DNA of 64,000 nt from Hymenobacter roseosalivarius DSM 11622 (GCF_900176135.1 NZ_FWWW01000077.1:17481-81480); one strand, 5' to 3'; numbered from the stretch's first letter, positions 36,435 to 45,314 are shown. The notes: generated by a model not told the origin, from the sequence alone. A program made the numbers and translations.

Positions 36435-36661
36435 GCTGAAGTTAGTTACCCCCAAATCAGGGTCAGATGCCCTTGGGGGCGGCCCGAGCCAAGCACCTGG
36501 TTTGGGCAGTACGTGCGAAGTAGGACGCGTAGTTGTCTACGGCGGTGTACTAATTTTGGGGTCTGGGGGGCAAAATCGGCGATGATACGCTGGAAACAGC
36601 CCGCCAGCATATACCCGCGGAACCCCGGTGACGGTGCCAGCCGTTGAGAGACTGTATCTCT

Positions 36662-36904
36662 ATGCAACTCACCGCCTTCAAACAGCTGCCCATGGGCCGC
36701 CAGGCCATCCTGCTGCGGCAAGGGGGGCATTTCCTGGCTGATCGCCAGCAAGATAGCTTTAGTCTGCGGCTCTATGCCTTCGGCGACTTCTACGCCGAGG
36801 TATGGCGCGTGCAGGATGAGGAGCGCATTCTGTTCATTCATCTGTTTCAGCACTCGGCGGGGCTTGCCTCTTATCTAGAGAAAATTCGACTGCCCGAGGT
36901 GTAA
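36662..36904 (+). CDS. Small protein of unknown function (80 residues)
   Basis: An 80-residue cytoplasmic protein: MQLTAFKQLPMGRQAILLRQGGHFLADRQ, then FSLRLYAFGDFYAEVW and LASYLEKIRLPEV at the end. The arrangement (short helix, FLA-R strand, aromatic LY-F-D-F-EVW strand, YLEKI helix) resembles a family of tiny orphan proteins I associate with Hymenobacter-type genomes. No function is known to me. A longer open frame exists on the opposite strand (36446-36853) but has poor coding character. Its TAA is followed by an AAAAAAGCCCCCC motif without a hairpin. Confidence 0.55.
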   Translation: MQLTAFKQLPMGRQAILLRQGGHFLADRQQDSFSLRLYAFGDFYAEVWRVQDEERILFIHLFQHSAGLASYLEKIRLPEV

Positions 36905-36999
36905 AAAAGCCCCCCACACGCTCTCAGCTACCGTAATAGGAGGCCATGCCGCGGAAAGGTGCATGGGCCAAAGCCATGGTCGCGGGGCCTGTGGCTCAA

Positions 37000-37007
37000 T
37001 AACTTTG
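37000..37007 (+). promoter_or_regulatory. TAACTTTG box running into CCCCCC
   Basis: A full match to TAnnTTTG followed directly by the CCCCCC of a TTTGCCCCCC motif, ~97 bases ahead of the EamA start. No convincing TTTG at -33. Confidence 0.3.
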
Positions 37008-37103
37008 CCCCCCACCCGCCGTATTGTGGAGTGCCCGGTAAGGCAGTCGCGGCTAGATAGCTGGAGAGGTGTGAGTGCCGGGTAATTGACGTAGCCGAAG
37101 TGT

Positions 37104-37688
37104 ATGTGGATTGTCTTTTCGTTGTTAGCGGCCGTGTCGGCGGCTGTGGTTGTTACTCTTTCCAAGGCCGGCATCAAGCACGTTGATTCCAGCTTGGCTT
37201 TTGCTATACAGTCGGTGCTGATACTGCTGGTGGCCTGGAGTGTAGTCGCTTATCAGGGCAATCTGCCCGATGTATCGCGTATCGACCGGCGCAGCATGAC
37301 CTTTCTGGTAATAGCCGGCATCGTGACATGCGTATCGTCGCTGCTGTCCTTTCAGGCCCTCAAGCTCGGCGAAGCATCGCGCGCGTCGCCCCTCGATAAA
37401 GTGTCCCTAGTATTCTCTATTATTCTGGCAGTCGTATTTCTTAGAAGCTGTTTGAGTTAGCTTTTCGGACTGGTAGAATGAGGTAGAGACGCAATATTTT
37501 GCGTCTCCTCGCGCGTGAATCGTGCAACGGCGAGACGTAAAATATTGCGTCTCTACCTCGTTTAGCCACTTGGCAGCTAACTCAAACAGCTTCTTAAGGA
37601 AAAGATAAACTGGCAGGTAATTGTGGGCGCGCTGCTGATGGCTGCCGGCGCGCTGTTTATCGCGCTTGCCAAGCCCTCATCCACCTAA
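37104..37688 (+). pseudogene. EamA/DMT-family transporter gene interrupted by a palindromic element
   Basis: The 5' part (37104-37443) encodes the start of a single-EamA-domain transporter: MWIVFSLLAAVSAAVVVTLSKAGIKHV, then LSFQALKLGEASRASPLDKVSLVFSIILAVVFL. There the frame runs into the element at 37444 and stops at 37460. The missing end resumes at 37597: KEKINWQVIVGALLMAAGALFIALAK, ending at 37688. Removing 153 bases (150-bp element plus one TTA copy) restores a perfect frame with codons CTT AAG GAA AAG and a ~143-residue protein, the usual size. So the insertion is the only lesion and is probably recent. Confidence 0.9.
37444..37593. mobile_element. 150-bp palindromic MITE-like element with TTA target duplication
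   Basis: Outer termini GAAGCTGTTTGAGTTAG and CTAACTCAAACAGCTTC are perfect inverted repeats. Inside them lies the GTAGAGACGCAATATTTTGCGTCTC / GAGACGTAAAATATTGCGTCTCTAC palindrome. It is flanked by TTA on both sides (37441-37443 and 37594-37596). It carries no gene, so it must be moved by a transposase supplied elsewhere. Confidence 0.85.
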
Positions 37689-38161
37689 ATCAAGGGGTGA
37701 ATTTGGTCTGACGAAGACCGACGCATGGGAAGGTGCGGAATACCGTCTTCCAGGTACATTTCGCCGCACTGCACAAAGCCAAAACTGCCGTAAAATTTCT
37801 CTAAATATTGCTGCGCGCCAATCTTGATGGGCTGGGGGGTAAAATGACGCTCGCAGTGCGTAATTGCTTGCCGCATCAGCTCCTGTCCCAGGCCAAAGCG
37901 CCGAAATTCGGGCGCCACGATTACCCGCCCGATACTGACTTCCTCGTAGCAGATGCCCGCGTCGAAAAGGCGGGCATAAGCGGCCAATTTTCCGTCCAAC
38001 GTGTTCCCCAATAGGTGCTGCGCCGCCATATCCTGGCCATCAATATCCTGAAACGCACAAGCCTGCTCCACCACAAATACCTCGCTGCGAAGCTGCAATA
38101 GTTCGTATAATTCGGTTAAAGATAAATCGTTGAATTTCTTGCTGGTCCAGGATAATATCAT
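37685..38161 (-). CDS. ElaA-family GNAT acetyltransferase
   Basis: A 158-residue GNAT-fold protein of the ElaA type. Typical features: LYELLQLRSEVFVVEQ at the start, DIDGQDMAAQHL, then EEVSIGRVIVAPEFRRFGLGQELM, the acetyl-CoA-binding R-x-x-G-x-G/A segment, and KIGAQQYLEKFYGSFGFVQCGEMYLEDGIPHLPM. The substrate is unknown. It converges with the broken EamA gene, overlapping its last 4 bases. Confidence 0.92.
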   Translation of the reverse strand: MILSWTSKKFNDLSLTELYELLQLRSEVFVVEQACAFQDIDGQDMAAQHLLGNTLDGKLAAYARLFDAGICYEEVSIGRVIVAPEFRRFGLGQELMRQAITHCERHFTPQPIKIGAQQYLEKFYGSFGFVQCGEMYLEDGIPHLPMRRSSSDQIHPLI

Positions 38162-38220
38162 GTTTGGAAGTGCTACTTTATAAGCAAGCTAAGGATTGAT
38201 TTCTCTGCTGAAAACGCAGC

Positions 38221-39654
38221 TTATTTGTGCTTTATTTTCTTCAATGATTCAGCCAGGTCGTTGGCCGAATACACCTTGCCGCGGGAGATTACCGCGTCAA
38301 TCTTTTTGATGTTGTTAATGTCAGCCAACGGGTTCTGATTCAGCAACACCAGGTCAGCATATTTACCAGTTTCGATGCTGCCCGATTGATCGGCCACACC
38401 CATAAACGTAGCGCCGTTGATGGTGGCCGCGCGCAAGGCTTGCGCGGGAGTGAGTCCGGCCTGCACCAGCAGCGCCAGCTCGCCCTGCAACGACGAACCC
38501 GGATACACAAACGAATTGAAAGGCCCGCTGTCGGAGCCGGCCAGAAGGGTCACGCCGGCGGCCTGCATTTCCGGTATCATCGACATAAACTTGGCGGAGA
38601 GTTTCTTGCCGAATTCAACGTTCTCTCTGGACTGCCGCTTCGCGCTGTTGTAGCGGCCCAAATAGGTAGCCTGAATTTTGGGGTCGATGTAGGCAAGCAT
38701 GGAATCGCGGGCGTGGTCCTGCTCCGTTATTTCAGCCAGCGTTTTCTGAATGAATAAGGTAGGCACCACCGCCGTTTTCCGGTCAGCGAGGGTTTTAAAC
38801 AGGGCGGCCGCTACCGTTGGATCGTACGTTTTGAAGATGGTAGGCAGCACCGCGAACAGGCCCAGCGGCTTAGACGTGAGCAGGCTTTGCTTGATGGCGG
38901 CCGTCAGACTGTCTTCGCGCGAAGAGCACCCCTTAAATACGTAATACAGGTGCTCACTGGCATCGAGGCCCCGCTCGGAAGCCTCGCGCAGCGTGACGGT
39001 GTAGGGCATGTGGCCCGTCGTTTTGAGCCCGCGTTTTTCGGCCTCCGAAATGACATTCAGGAAAGCATCACCCGAAATCTTGCTGTCATAAATCTTGACG
39101 TAATCAACCCGCAGCTTCTGCAAGGAGTCCAGCGCGGCGGTTACCTGAGCGGGTGTTTCTACTTCCAGAGAGCCTGGCCAAGTGCCGCCCGGACCATCAA
39201 TCTTAGGGCCGGAAGTAAAGATTCGGGGACCCGCTAATTTCCCGGAATTGATCTGCTCGCGCCAGGCGTACACGGCTGGCGTCAGGTCGCCGCCCGCGTC
39301 GCGAACGGTGGTAATGCCGTGCGCCATATACAGCGGCAGCAGATTCTTATTTGCCGCTGTCAGCGTGTCGCCGCCCCGAAAGTGAACGTGCATATCCCAC
39401 AAGCCGGGCAGCAGATATTTGCCCGTGCCGTCCAGACGTTGGGTAGCACGCTGGGGGGCTTTTTCGGCGCTTTCTATTCGTTGAATCAGGCCGTTTGAAA
39501 TGACCACATTCTGATCGGGCTGCACGGTTCCGGTTATCACGTCAATCACATTGACGTGGGTGATGACCAGCTCGGCTTTGTCTGATTTTACCGCAACACA
39601 TTGGCTTAAAAAGAAGGCGAGCGAGAAGGCAGCAGGGAGGATACGTATTTTCAT
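38221..39654 (-). CDS. Amidohydrolase-family lipoprotein
   Basis: A 477-residue metal-dependent hydrolase of the imidazolonepropionase/prolidase-like amidohydrolase superfamily. A lipoprotein signal ends LSQC (Cys19). The barrel metal ligands are seen as LPGLWDMHVHF, later GHMPYT, and LLAGSDSGPF near the C-terminus; a small composite beta domain (VITHVNVIDVITG at the start and KYADLVLLNQNPLADI at the end) completes it. The likely activity is hydrolysis of an amide, peptide or cyclic bond in the periplasm; the substrate is not predictable. It starts at the ATG at 39654; the upstream frame extension lacks support. Confidence 0.87.
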   Translation of the reverse strand: MKIRILPAAFSLAFFLSQCVAVKSDKAELVITHVNVIDVITGTVQPDQNVVISNGLIQRIESAEKAPQRATQRLDGTGKYLLPGLWDMHVHFRGGDTLTAANKNLLPLYMAHGITTVRDAGGDLTPAVYAWREQINSGKLAGPRIFTSGPKIDGPGGTWPGSLEVETPAQVTAALDSLQKLRVDYVKIYDSKISGDAFLNVISEAEKRGLKTTGHMPYTVTLREASERGLDASEHLYYVFKGCSSREDSLTAAIKQSLLTSKPLGLFAVLPTIFKTYDPTVAAALFKTLADRKTAVVPTLFIQKTLAEITEQDHARDSMLAYIDPKIQATYLGRYNSAKRQSRENVEFGKKLSAKFMSMIPEMQAAGVTLLAGSDSGPFNSFVYPGSSLQGELALLVQAGLTPAQALRAATINGATFMGVADQSGSIETGKYADLVLLNQNPLADINNIKKIDAVISRGKVYSANDLAESLKKIKHK

Positions 39655-39772
39655 AAAAGCAGAGATGCAGCGGGAAACAGAGAGCGGAGTGACTTCAGCC
39701 ATACTTGGCTCGGCTAAAGTAGCGGAATTTGCCCCCAGCGTTTATATAGTTCCAATCTGCCGCTTCCCGGCC

Positions 39773-39860
39773 GTCATGCAGAGCGGAGCGAAGCATCTCG
39801 CGTGTTTAGTTAAGATTACTAATCTGACTACCGCTGGCGAGATGCTTCGCTCTACATGAC
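39773..39860. repeat. Palindrome, GTCATGC…GCATCT family (copy 1)
   Basis: GTCATGCAGAGCGGAGCGAAGCATCTCGC and GCGAGATGCTTCGCTCTACATGAC face each other. The same arms and an internal TTTAGT / TTACTAA occur in the repeat at 54279. It lies between two minus-strand genes. Confidence 0.7.
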
Positions 39861-39908
39861 GTTCTTAATGGATAAAAATGGATAAAAGATCTAGACGGGC
39901 TTATTGCT

Positions 39909-41126
39909 CTACCGGCTATTCGTACGGTCAATAATATTCTGCACATCCTTGGTCGATACTTTCTGGCCAGTTTCGGCGGCGCGGTAAATAGCGGCCATCA
40001 GCTGCACGTCGCGCAGGCCCATTTCGCCGGGTACGCGGGTGGCTTTGTTATTTAGAATACAGTCGGCAAAGTTGTCCATCTGCCGGGCCTGCTGATTTAC
40101 ATTCTGAATGTTCATCGGGCCTTGGCTGGTAGTTCCTTTTATGCCACCATAGCCAAAGGAGGGAGTGAGCTCAAACTTGCCTTTGGCCGCTTCAGCCTGG
40201 AGGCGGTTGGGCAAACTTTCCGCGTAGCTAGTGCGACAATCGGCCACCGAGCCGTCGGCAAACTGGAACTGCCAGTTCACGCCGGCTTCCACTTCCTTGA
40301 ACAGGCCATTATTAGGCTTAGGTGTAAACTTCGCCGTGACGGAGGCCGGAATCTGCCCTTTGGTGTACACCACGCCCTGCACGCAGTAAATGCCCAGATC
40401 CACGAGCGGCCCGCCGCCGGCCAGCTCCTTGTCTACGCGCCAGGGCGTGTCGTTCTTGAAGACATAGCCATTGTCAGCTACCAGGCACTTGATTGGGCCG
40501 TAGATTTCCTTCTGGCCCAGGCGCATCACTTCCTGGTGGTGAGGCTCGAAGTGCAGCCGGTAGCCTATGCTGAACTTTTTGTCGGCTTTTTTGGCCGCGT
40601 CTATCATCTGCCGGCACTCGGTGGGCGTCATGGCCATCGGCTTCTCGCAGATAACGTGCTTGCCTGCCTGCAAAGCCCGGATCGTGTATTCGGCGTGCAT
40701 AGCAATGGGCAGTACCGCGTACACGATATCAATATCGGGGTTGTCAACGATGCGGTCGAACGACTTGTAGTCGTAGACGTTTTCCTTGGGGATATTGTAC
40801 TTCGATTTCCACTGCGGCACTTTCTCCGGCGAGCCCGTCACGATGCCGGCCAGGCGGCAAAGCTTGGTTTCCCGCAAGGCCGGGGCAAGCTGCCCGGTGC
40901 TGTATTTGCCCAGCCCCACCAACGCCACGCCGAACTGTTTGTTCGCCTGCCATGCCTCCAGACTAGCCGGCCCGAAATGGGATTCGGGGAGGCCAGTCAG
41001 CGAGCCTGCCAGCCCCGAAGTGCCCAGCAAAATGCCCCCCAGGCCTAGTGAGGCGTGGCGCATAAAATCGCGGCGCGAGGTGGAAGCGTTGACAGAAGAA
41101 AAGGAGATGTCGTCGAAGGTTTTCAT
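39909..41126 (-). CDS. Gfo/Idh/MocA-family oxidoreductase with Tat signal
   Basis: A 405-residue NAD(P)-dependent sugar oxidoreductase. The N-terminus has a twin-arginine signal (STSRRDFMRHASLGLGGILLG), so it is exported folded with its cofactor, as in glucose-fructose oxidoreductase. The Rossmann segment FGVALVGLGKYSTGQL, the AGKHVICEKPMAMT motif with the catalytic Lys, and GGGPLVDLGIYCVQG in the C-terminal domain are all typical. It probably acts on a sugar in the periplasm. It is separated from the amidohydrolase by a palindromic repeat. Confidence 0.92.
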   Translation of the reverse strand: MKTFDDISFSSVNASTSRRDFMRHASLGLGGILLGTSGLAGSLTGLPESHFGPASLEAWQANKQFGVALVGLGKYSTGQLAPALRETKLCRLAGIVTGSPEKVPQWKSKYNIPKENVYDYKSFDRIVDNPDIDIVYAVLPIAMHAEYTIRALQAGKHVICEKPMAMTPTECRQMIDAAKKADKKFSIGYRLHFEPHHQEVMRLGQKEIYGPIKCLVADNGYVFKNDTPWRVDKELAGGGPLVDLGIYCVQGVVYTKGQIPASVTAKFTPKPNNGLFKEVEAGVNWQFQFADGSVADCRTSYAESLPNRLQAEAAKGKFELTPSFGYGGIKGTTSQGPMNIQNVNQQARQMDNFADCILNNKATRVPGEMGLRDVQLMAAIYRAAETGQKVSTKDVQNIIDRTNSR

Positions 41127-41304
41127 AGCAAAAAGTTGGGGTATGATAGCAGTACCGCGCCAGGCAGCTCGGGGTTGCGTTAAAAGGCTGGTGATAAGCG
41201 TGATACTACAACCAGAAAGCTAGGCTTTTGGGTGAGAAGGGAGGTAGCAAAAAGGGGCAACTGATCGTGCAGCTGCCCCTTATAAAGTGGATGATGAATG
41301 CCTG

Positions 41305-41805
41305 TTAGCGCAGACGCTCGTCGTCGTCAAGTGGCCGGTCGATGATGCGGCTGCGCAATGCGGTAGTGGTCGCGTCGGGCTGGGCCGCTACAACCGTAGA
41401 ATCTGGGTGAGGGCCCGGCGCGGGGCCATGGGCCGACAGCGGTACACTGCCGTGCTGCGCCACGTAGCGCCGGGCGTATTCGGAGGCATTTACCGCCCCG
41501 TGCTGATCGAGGAGCTGCTGCACCTGCTGGGCATCCTGAAGTGTGCGCACATGCGCGGTAAGCGTGGTGCCGCGGCGGGCAGCTTCCAGGTGGTCTTTCA
41601 CATCGTGCTCGTGGCCGGTAAATACAGCCCGGAAGAAGTTGTGGAAGGAGTCATTTTCAGGAAACTCGCCCGTGGGATTATCCTGGTTGATATCGGCGGT
41701 GGTCACGTCGATGTGCTCGCGGCCAATACCATGACTGACAAGCGCGTGGAGGGCTTTGTTCGCAACGTCGGCGTTTTCAAACACGCCAATTACAGTGTAT
41801 GCCAT
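41305..41805 (-). CDS. YflT-like general stress protein domain
   Basis: A 166-residue protein whose first ~110 residues (MAYTVIGVFENADVANKALHALVSHGIGREHIDV, then EHDVKDHLEAARRGTTLTAHVRTLQDAQQVQQLL) follow the pattern of the YflT/GsiB-17M heat-induced stress domain: a ferredoxin-like fold that often carries a disordered tail. The C-terminal ~50 residues here are Pro/Ala-rich and end DDDERLR. Function is unknown beyond stress association in the family. Confidence 0.7.
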   Translation of the reverse strand: MAYTVIGVFENADVANKALHALVSHGIGREHIDVTTADINQDNPTGEFPENDSFHNFFRAVFTGHEHDVKDHLEAARRGTTLTAHVRTLQDAQQVQQLLDQHGAVNASEYARRYVAQHGSVPLSAHGPAPGPHPDSTVVAAQPDATTTALRSRIIDRPLDDDERLR

Positions 41806-42038
41806 GGCAGATCGGGGTTAGGAATTGAGAATGGAGTAGAAAGATCGGAAATAGTTGCTCCCGCGGAAAGGAGTTTTTTCAACGACAAATCCCCGCGATA
41901 GGTTGGGGGTGCGGCTGGGTTACCGGGGCCGCCGTGTTGTACGTTACATAGATTCTGGCCTGCTTCTTTCTCCGTGTTGGTAGAGTGGCCGCACGCTTCA
42001 TCCGGCTTATCCGACACTTCAGTAATCTTTCTTTTCAT
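41790..42038 (-). CDS. Possible small protein, weak call
   Basis: An ATG at 42038 opens an 82-residue polar frame (MKRKITEVSDKPDEACGHSTNTEKEAGQ) with two Cys and no signal peptide, overlapping the stress-protein start by 16 bases. The first part looks coding; the last 35 residues (SLKKLLSAGATISDLSTPFSIPNPDLPWHTL) may be chance. I do not recognise it. Confidence 0.3.
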   Translation of the reverse strand: MKRKITEVSDKPDEACGHSTNTEKEAGQNLCNVQHGGPGNPAAPPTYRGDLSLKKLLSAGATISDLSTPFSIPNPDLPWHTL

Positions 42039-42086
42039 CGGGCTTAGCAGCCGACCACTTTTGGTCATCACTTCGCTGCTACCCCA

Positions 42087-42341
42087 GTGAAACGAATCCT
42101 ACTCCTGCGGCTAGTGTTGCTGGCTACCGCTAGCCGTGTAGCCGCCCAAACGGCTGCAACCATGCTCAGCAGTATCGTCCGCGAACAAAGCAGGCACTGC
42201 CCGGCAGCGGCCCGGCCCTTGTATGAAGCAGCTAAGGCCCGGTTCGCAGATTTACGCCCTAGCAGCCCACTGGCTCCGACCTGGGGCGAGAAGCAGATGG
42301 TAACTCAACTGAAGACGTACGAGCCGACTGCCGCGAATTAG
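42087..42341 (+). CDS. Possible small secreted protein
   Basis: A GTG at 42087 opens an 84-residue frame with a good signal peptide (MKRILLLRLVLLATASRVAAQ), then an Ala/Arg-rich mature part. It precedes the LytS kinase gene directly and could be its leader gene or a chance frame. No family is recognised. Confidence 0.4.
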   Translation: MKRILLLRLVLLATASRVAAQTAATMLSSIVREQSRHCPAAARPLYEAAKARFADLRPSSPLAPTWGEKQMVTQLKTYEPTAAN

Positions 42342-42413
42342 TTGGTCAACTCAAAATCAGCAGCACGCTCAGCTTATTATTACCTTTCAGCCGCCTGTTT
42401 TTTCTTGCTATCC

Positions 42414-43478
42414 ATGGCTACTGCTCTTCCCGCTTTTACTCGTTTTGGCAAGGCGAAGTGGCTGCGTCCGCTGCTCGTGCTCGTGCTGGTATCAACTGCT
42501 ATTACCTTGCTAACCTGCGTCAGCTGTTGGGCCAATGCCGAACAAATGGCGACCAACTTCACGGTCACGTTAGCTTTTACCACTGCTTTGTCGCTGGCCA
42601 ATGGGTATGCGGTAAACTGGCTGGAGCGCTACGTGTCGTGGCGTGCGGAGCCGGTGAAGCGGCTGATACTCACCCTGCTGCTTTCTCTGCTGGTGTCGCT
42701 GGTGGTGATTCTGGGCATTAACCTCTGCTACGTGGTTCTATACCGCGGCTATGCAGTAGCTGTGCTGTGGGAGCCGCCAGCAGCACGCAACATCGTGTTT
42801 CCGTTGGGCGTCACGGTGTTGTTTTCTTTGGTGATGCATAGCCGGTCTTTTCTGTTGAAGTGGCGCGAAGCTTTGGTGCAGACGGAGCGTTTGCAAAAGG
42901 AAATGGCTCAGGCCGCGGCCGAAACCCTACGGCAGCAGCTCGATCCGCACTTCATGTTTAATGCCCTGAATGCTCTCACCTCGCTGGTAGAGGAGGAGCC
43001 GCAGCTGGCAGTGCGCTTCATTCGGCAGCTTTCGCAGGTGTACCGCTACGTGCTCGATGCCCGTGGCCGCGAAGTTGTGCTGCTCGCCGACGAGCTGGAA
43101 TTTGCCAAAGCTTACCTGTTTTTGCAGCGCATCCGCTACGGCGAAGCCTTGCAGGCCGACCTGCCCGCCCCCGGCAGCGTGCCGGCTCGCCTCATAGTGC
43201 CGCCGCTGAGCTTACAGCTGCTGCTGGAAAATGCCCTTAAGCACAATGTAGCGCTCCAACAGCAGCCCCTGCATATCGGCTTCGAGCTGAACCTAGCGGC
43301 CCGGCAGCTCACCGTGCGCAATACGTTGCGGCCGCGTCGCCTTGGTTCCGAAGAAACGAGTGGCCTGGGTTTGCGCAACCTGCAAGCCCGCTATGCTTTT
43401 CTAACCAAACAGCCCATGCTCATTCAGCCCACCGCCACCGAGTTCGTCGTGACGCTGCCGTTGTTAGAGTTAGGGTAG
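42414..43478 (+). CDS. LytS-type sensor histidine kinase
   Basis: A 354-residue membrane kinase of the LytS/YehU class. The N-terminal ~150 residues form four hydrophobic segments and a short linker; then comes the His_kinase domain with the QLDPHFMFNALNAL box (His179) and the ATP-binding N box LLLENALKHNV, with GLGLRNLQARYAF near the end. It should phosphorylate the LytTR regulator at 43674. The ATG at 42414 is preferred to a TTG 24 codons upstream. A palindromic element (43486-43624) now separates the pair. Confidence 0.9.
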   Translation: MATALPAFTRFGKAKWLRPLLVLVLVSTAITLLTCVSCWANAEQMATNFTVTLAFTTALSLANGYAVNWLERYVSWRAEPVKRLILTLLLSLLVSLVVILGINLCYVVLYRGYAVAVLWEPPAARNIVFPLGVTVLFSLVMHSRSFLLKWREALVQTERLQKEMAQAAAETLRQQLDPHFMFNALNALTSLVEEEPQLAVRFIRQLSQVYRYVLDARGREVVLLADELEFAKAYLFLQRIRYGEALQADLPAPGSVPARLIVPPLSLQLLLENALKHNVALQQQPLHIGFELNLAARQLTVRNTLRPRRLGSEETSGLGLRNLQARYAFLTKQPMLIQPTATEFVVTLPLLELG

Positions 43479-43485
43479 TCAGGAT

Positions 43486-43624
43486 GTAGAGACGCGTATT
43501 GGCTGCGCCGACCTTCGGTTCGCGTCTAATCGTTGAAGGACCGGTATCGCGCCATTCAGTCGAAATAACAACCGCGACCATTAGACGCGAACCGAAGGCT
43601 GGCGCAGTCAATACGCGTCTCTAC
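43486..43624. repeat. Palindromic element, GTAGAGACGC family (copy 3)
   Basis: Left arm GTAGAGACGCGTATTG…CCTTCGGTTCGCGTCTAAT and right arm ATTAGACGCGAACCGAAGG…CAATACGCGTCTCTAC pair over about 43 bases with few mismatches. TAATCGTTG follows the left arm. It lies between the kinase and its regulator. Confidence 0.8.
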
Positions 43625-43673
43625 TTAATTTAGAAAAAGCCCCCCAGGCCAAAACAAAACTACCTACTAACCA

Positions 43674-44474
43674 ATGTCAACCTTGCCTGCGCTTCGTGCC
43701 CTACTCGTGGAAGATGAACCCCTGGCAGCACGGCGCCTGACTGAGCTGTTGCGCCGTCAGGAGCCGGCGGTAGAGGTGGTTGCTACTGCCGAATCGGTGG
43801 CGGCGGCCAAGGTGCTGCTCGATACGCTGCAACCCGCGCCCGACGTGCTGTTTCTGGATATTCACCTGGCCGATGGACTGAGCTTTGAGCTGTTTGAGCA
43901 GACCACGGTGCCCTGTCCGGTTATCTTCACCACGGCCTACGACCAGTATGCTATTCGGGCTTTCAAGGTAAACAGCGTGGATTATCTGCTCAAACCTATT
44001 GATGCCGGTGAGCTGGAAGCCGCCGTGCAGAAGCTGCGCGCGCGGCGCGGCTCCGCCCAGATGGCCACGCCCGCTACGGCTTTCGATCCGGCCTTGCTGG
44101 CGCAGGTATTACAGCAGATGCAAGCCCGCCCCGCCTACAAAGAGCAATTCGTGGTGCGGGTGGGTGAGCATCTCAAAACCGTTGCCACGGAGCAGATAGC
44201 CTACTTTTTCAGCCTCGAAAAAGCCACCCTGCTCCAAACCCGGGAGAACCGCCGGTTCGTAGTGGACTACACGCTGGAGCAGCTGGAAACCTTGCTCGAC
44301 CCGCGCCAGTTCTTCCGCCTCAACCGCACGTATCTCGCCCAGGCCAGCGCTATTCAGGATATAATTCACTACACTAACTCCCGCCTGCAAACCGTGCTTC
44401 AACATTGCCCCGAAGGCCCCGTACTGGTGAGTCGGGAGCGGGTGCCGGCTTTCAAAGCGTGGCTGGATAGGTAG
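43674..44474 (+). CDS. LytTR-family response regulator (copy A)
   Basis: A 266-residue regulator: receiver domain (about 7-125) with VEDEP acidic pocket, phosphoacceptor Asp62 in FLDIHLADG, TTAYD and the KP of YLLKPI. A LytTR DNA-binding domain follows at about 160-266, with ENRRFVVDYTLEQLETLLDPRQFFRLNRTYL. It is encoded downstream of its likely kinase. It closely resembles the regulator on the opposite strand at 44513, with which it converges, so the two arose by duplication. Confidence 0.93.
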   Translation: MSTLPALRALLVEDEPLAARRLTELLRRQEPAVEVVATAESVAAAKVLLDTLQPAPDVLFLDIHLADGLSFELFEQTTVPCPVIFTTAYDQYAIRAFKVNSVDYLLKPIDAGELEAAVQKLRARRGSAQMATPATAFDPALLAQVLQQMQARPAYKEQFVVRVGEHLKTVATEQIAYFFSLEKATLLQTRENRRFVVDYTLEQLETLLDPRQFFRLNRTYLAQASAIQDIIHYTNSRLQTVLQHCPEGPVLVSRERVPAFKAWLDR

Positions 44475-44512
44475 AAAACTGGCACTCAATTCCCCTCTTT
44501 GAACTGGCCCAA

Positions 44513-45286
44513 TCAGCCCTCCAACCATTGCTTGAATACGCTGGCTTTCTCCCGGCTCACCACTACTTCATCGATGGGGCTGGGGGCCAAATCCAGCTTC
44601 AGCTTGCCATTGAAATAAGGGTGCAGGCGCTGCACGGCCTGCAAATGCGCCACAAACTGCCGATTCAAACGAAAAAACTGGCGTGGGTCGAGCAGGCTTT
44701 CCAATTGCTCCAGCGTATAGTCTACCACGAAGCGGCGGCCATCAAGCGCCGCCAGCGTCGTAACCTCGTTGCGACTCTGAAACCAGGCAATCTGCCCGGC
44801 CGGCAGGGGTAATAGTTGCTCCCCGCTGCGCACCAAGAAGCGCGATTTGTAAGGCTGATCGGGGCGAGGCAGGCTGTCGAGCAGGCGCTCCAGGCGCTGG
44901 GCCGTATCGGGTAGGGGCGGCGCAGTGGGTGCCCGCCACTGTTCCAGCTTGGTAAGGGCTGCCGCCAGCTCGGCCAATTTGATGGGCTTCAGCAAATAGT
45001 CGATGCTGTTCGTTTTGAAAGCCCGAATGGCATAGGCATCATACGCCGTGGTAAAGATGACCGGGCTCCGCACCACCGTGCGCTCAAACAGCTCAAAGCT
45101 CAGCCCATCGGCCAGGTGAATATCAGCCAGAATCAGGTCGGGGGGCAAATTTGACTTAAGCCACGCCACCCCCGCCGTTACGCTATCCAGCACGGCCAAG
45201 ACTTGGGCTTTGGGTGCCGCCTGATGCAGCAGGCGCTGGAGGCGCTCCGCGGCTGGGTACTCATCTTCAAGCACTAAAACAGTCAT
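44513..45286 (-). CDS. LytTR-family response regulator (copy B)
   Basis: A 257-residue regulator with the same architecture as the one at 43674: LEDEYPAAE pocket, Asp55 in ILADIHLADG, TTAYDAYAIRAF and YLLKPI, then a LytTR domain with GRRFVVDYTLEQLESLLDPRQFFRLNRQF. Shared phrases such as IHLADGLSFELFE mark it as a paralogue of copy A. Its likely kinase is the LytS gene at 45468, 180 bases away on the same strand, with a palindrome between. Confidence 0.93.
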   Translation of the reverse strand: MTVLVLEDEYPAAERLQRLLHQAAPKAQVLAVLDSVTAGVAWLKSNLPPDLILADIHLADGLSFELFERTVVRSPVIFTTAYDAYAIRAFKTNSIDYLLKPIKLAELAAALTKLEQWRAPTAPPLPDTAQRLERLLDSLPRPDQPYKSRFLVRSGEQLLPLPAGQIAWFQSRNEVTTLAALDGRRFVVDYTLEQLESLLDPRQFFRLNRQFVAHLQAVQRLHPYFNGKLKLDLAPSPIDEVVVSREKASVFKQWLEG

Positions 45287-45314
45287 GGGAGAAGTTGAAG
45301 GCTGGAATTAAACA

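Noticed and set aside
36446..36853. 135-residue minus-strand frame near the antiporter start
   Set aside because: The + strand frame 36662-36904 has better coding character and a proper ATG.
40122..41048. 308-residue + strand frame opposite the Gfo/Idh/MocA gene
   Set aside because: Shadow frame; the minus-strand gene has clear family motifs and a Tat signal.
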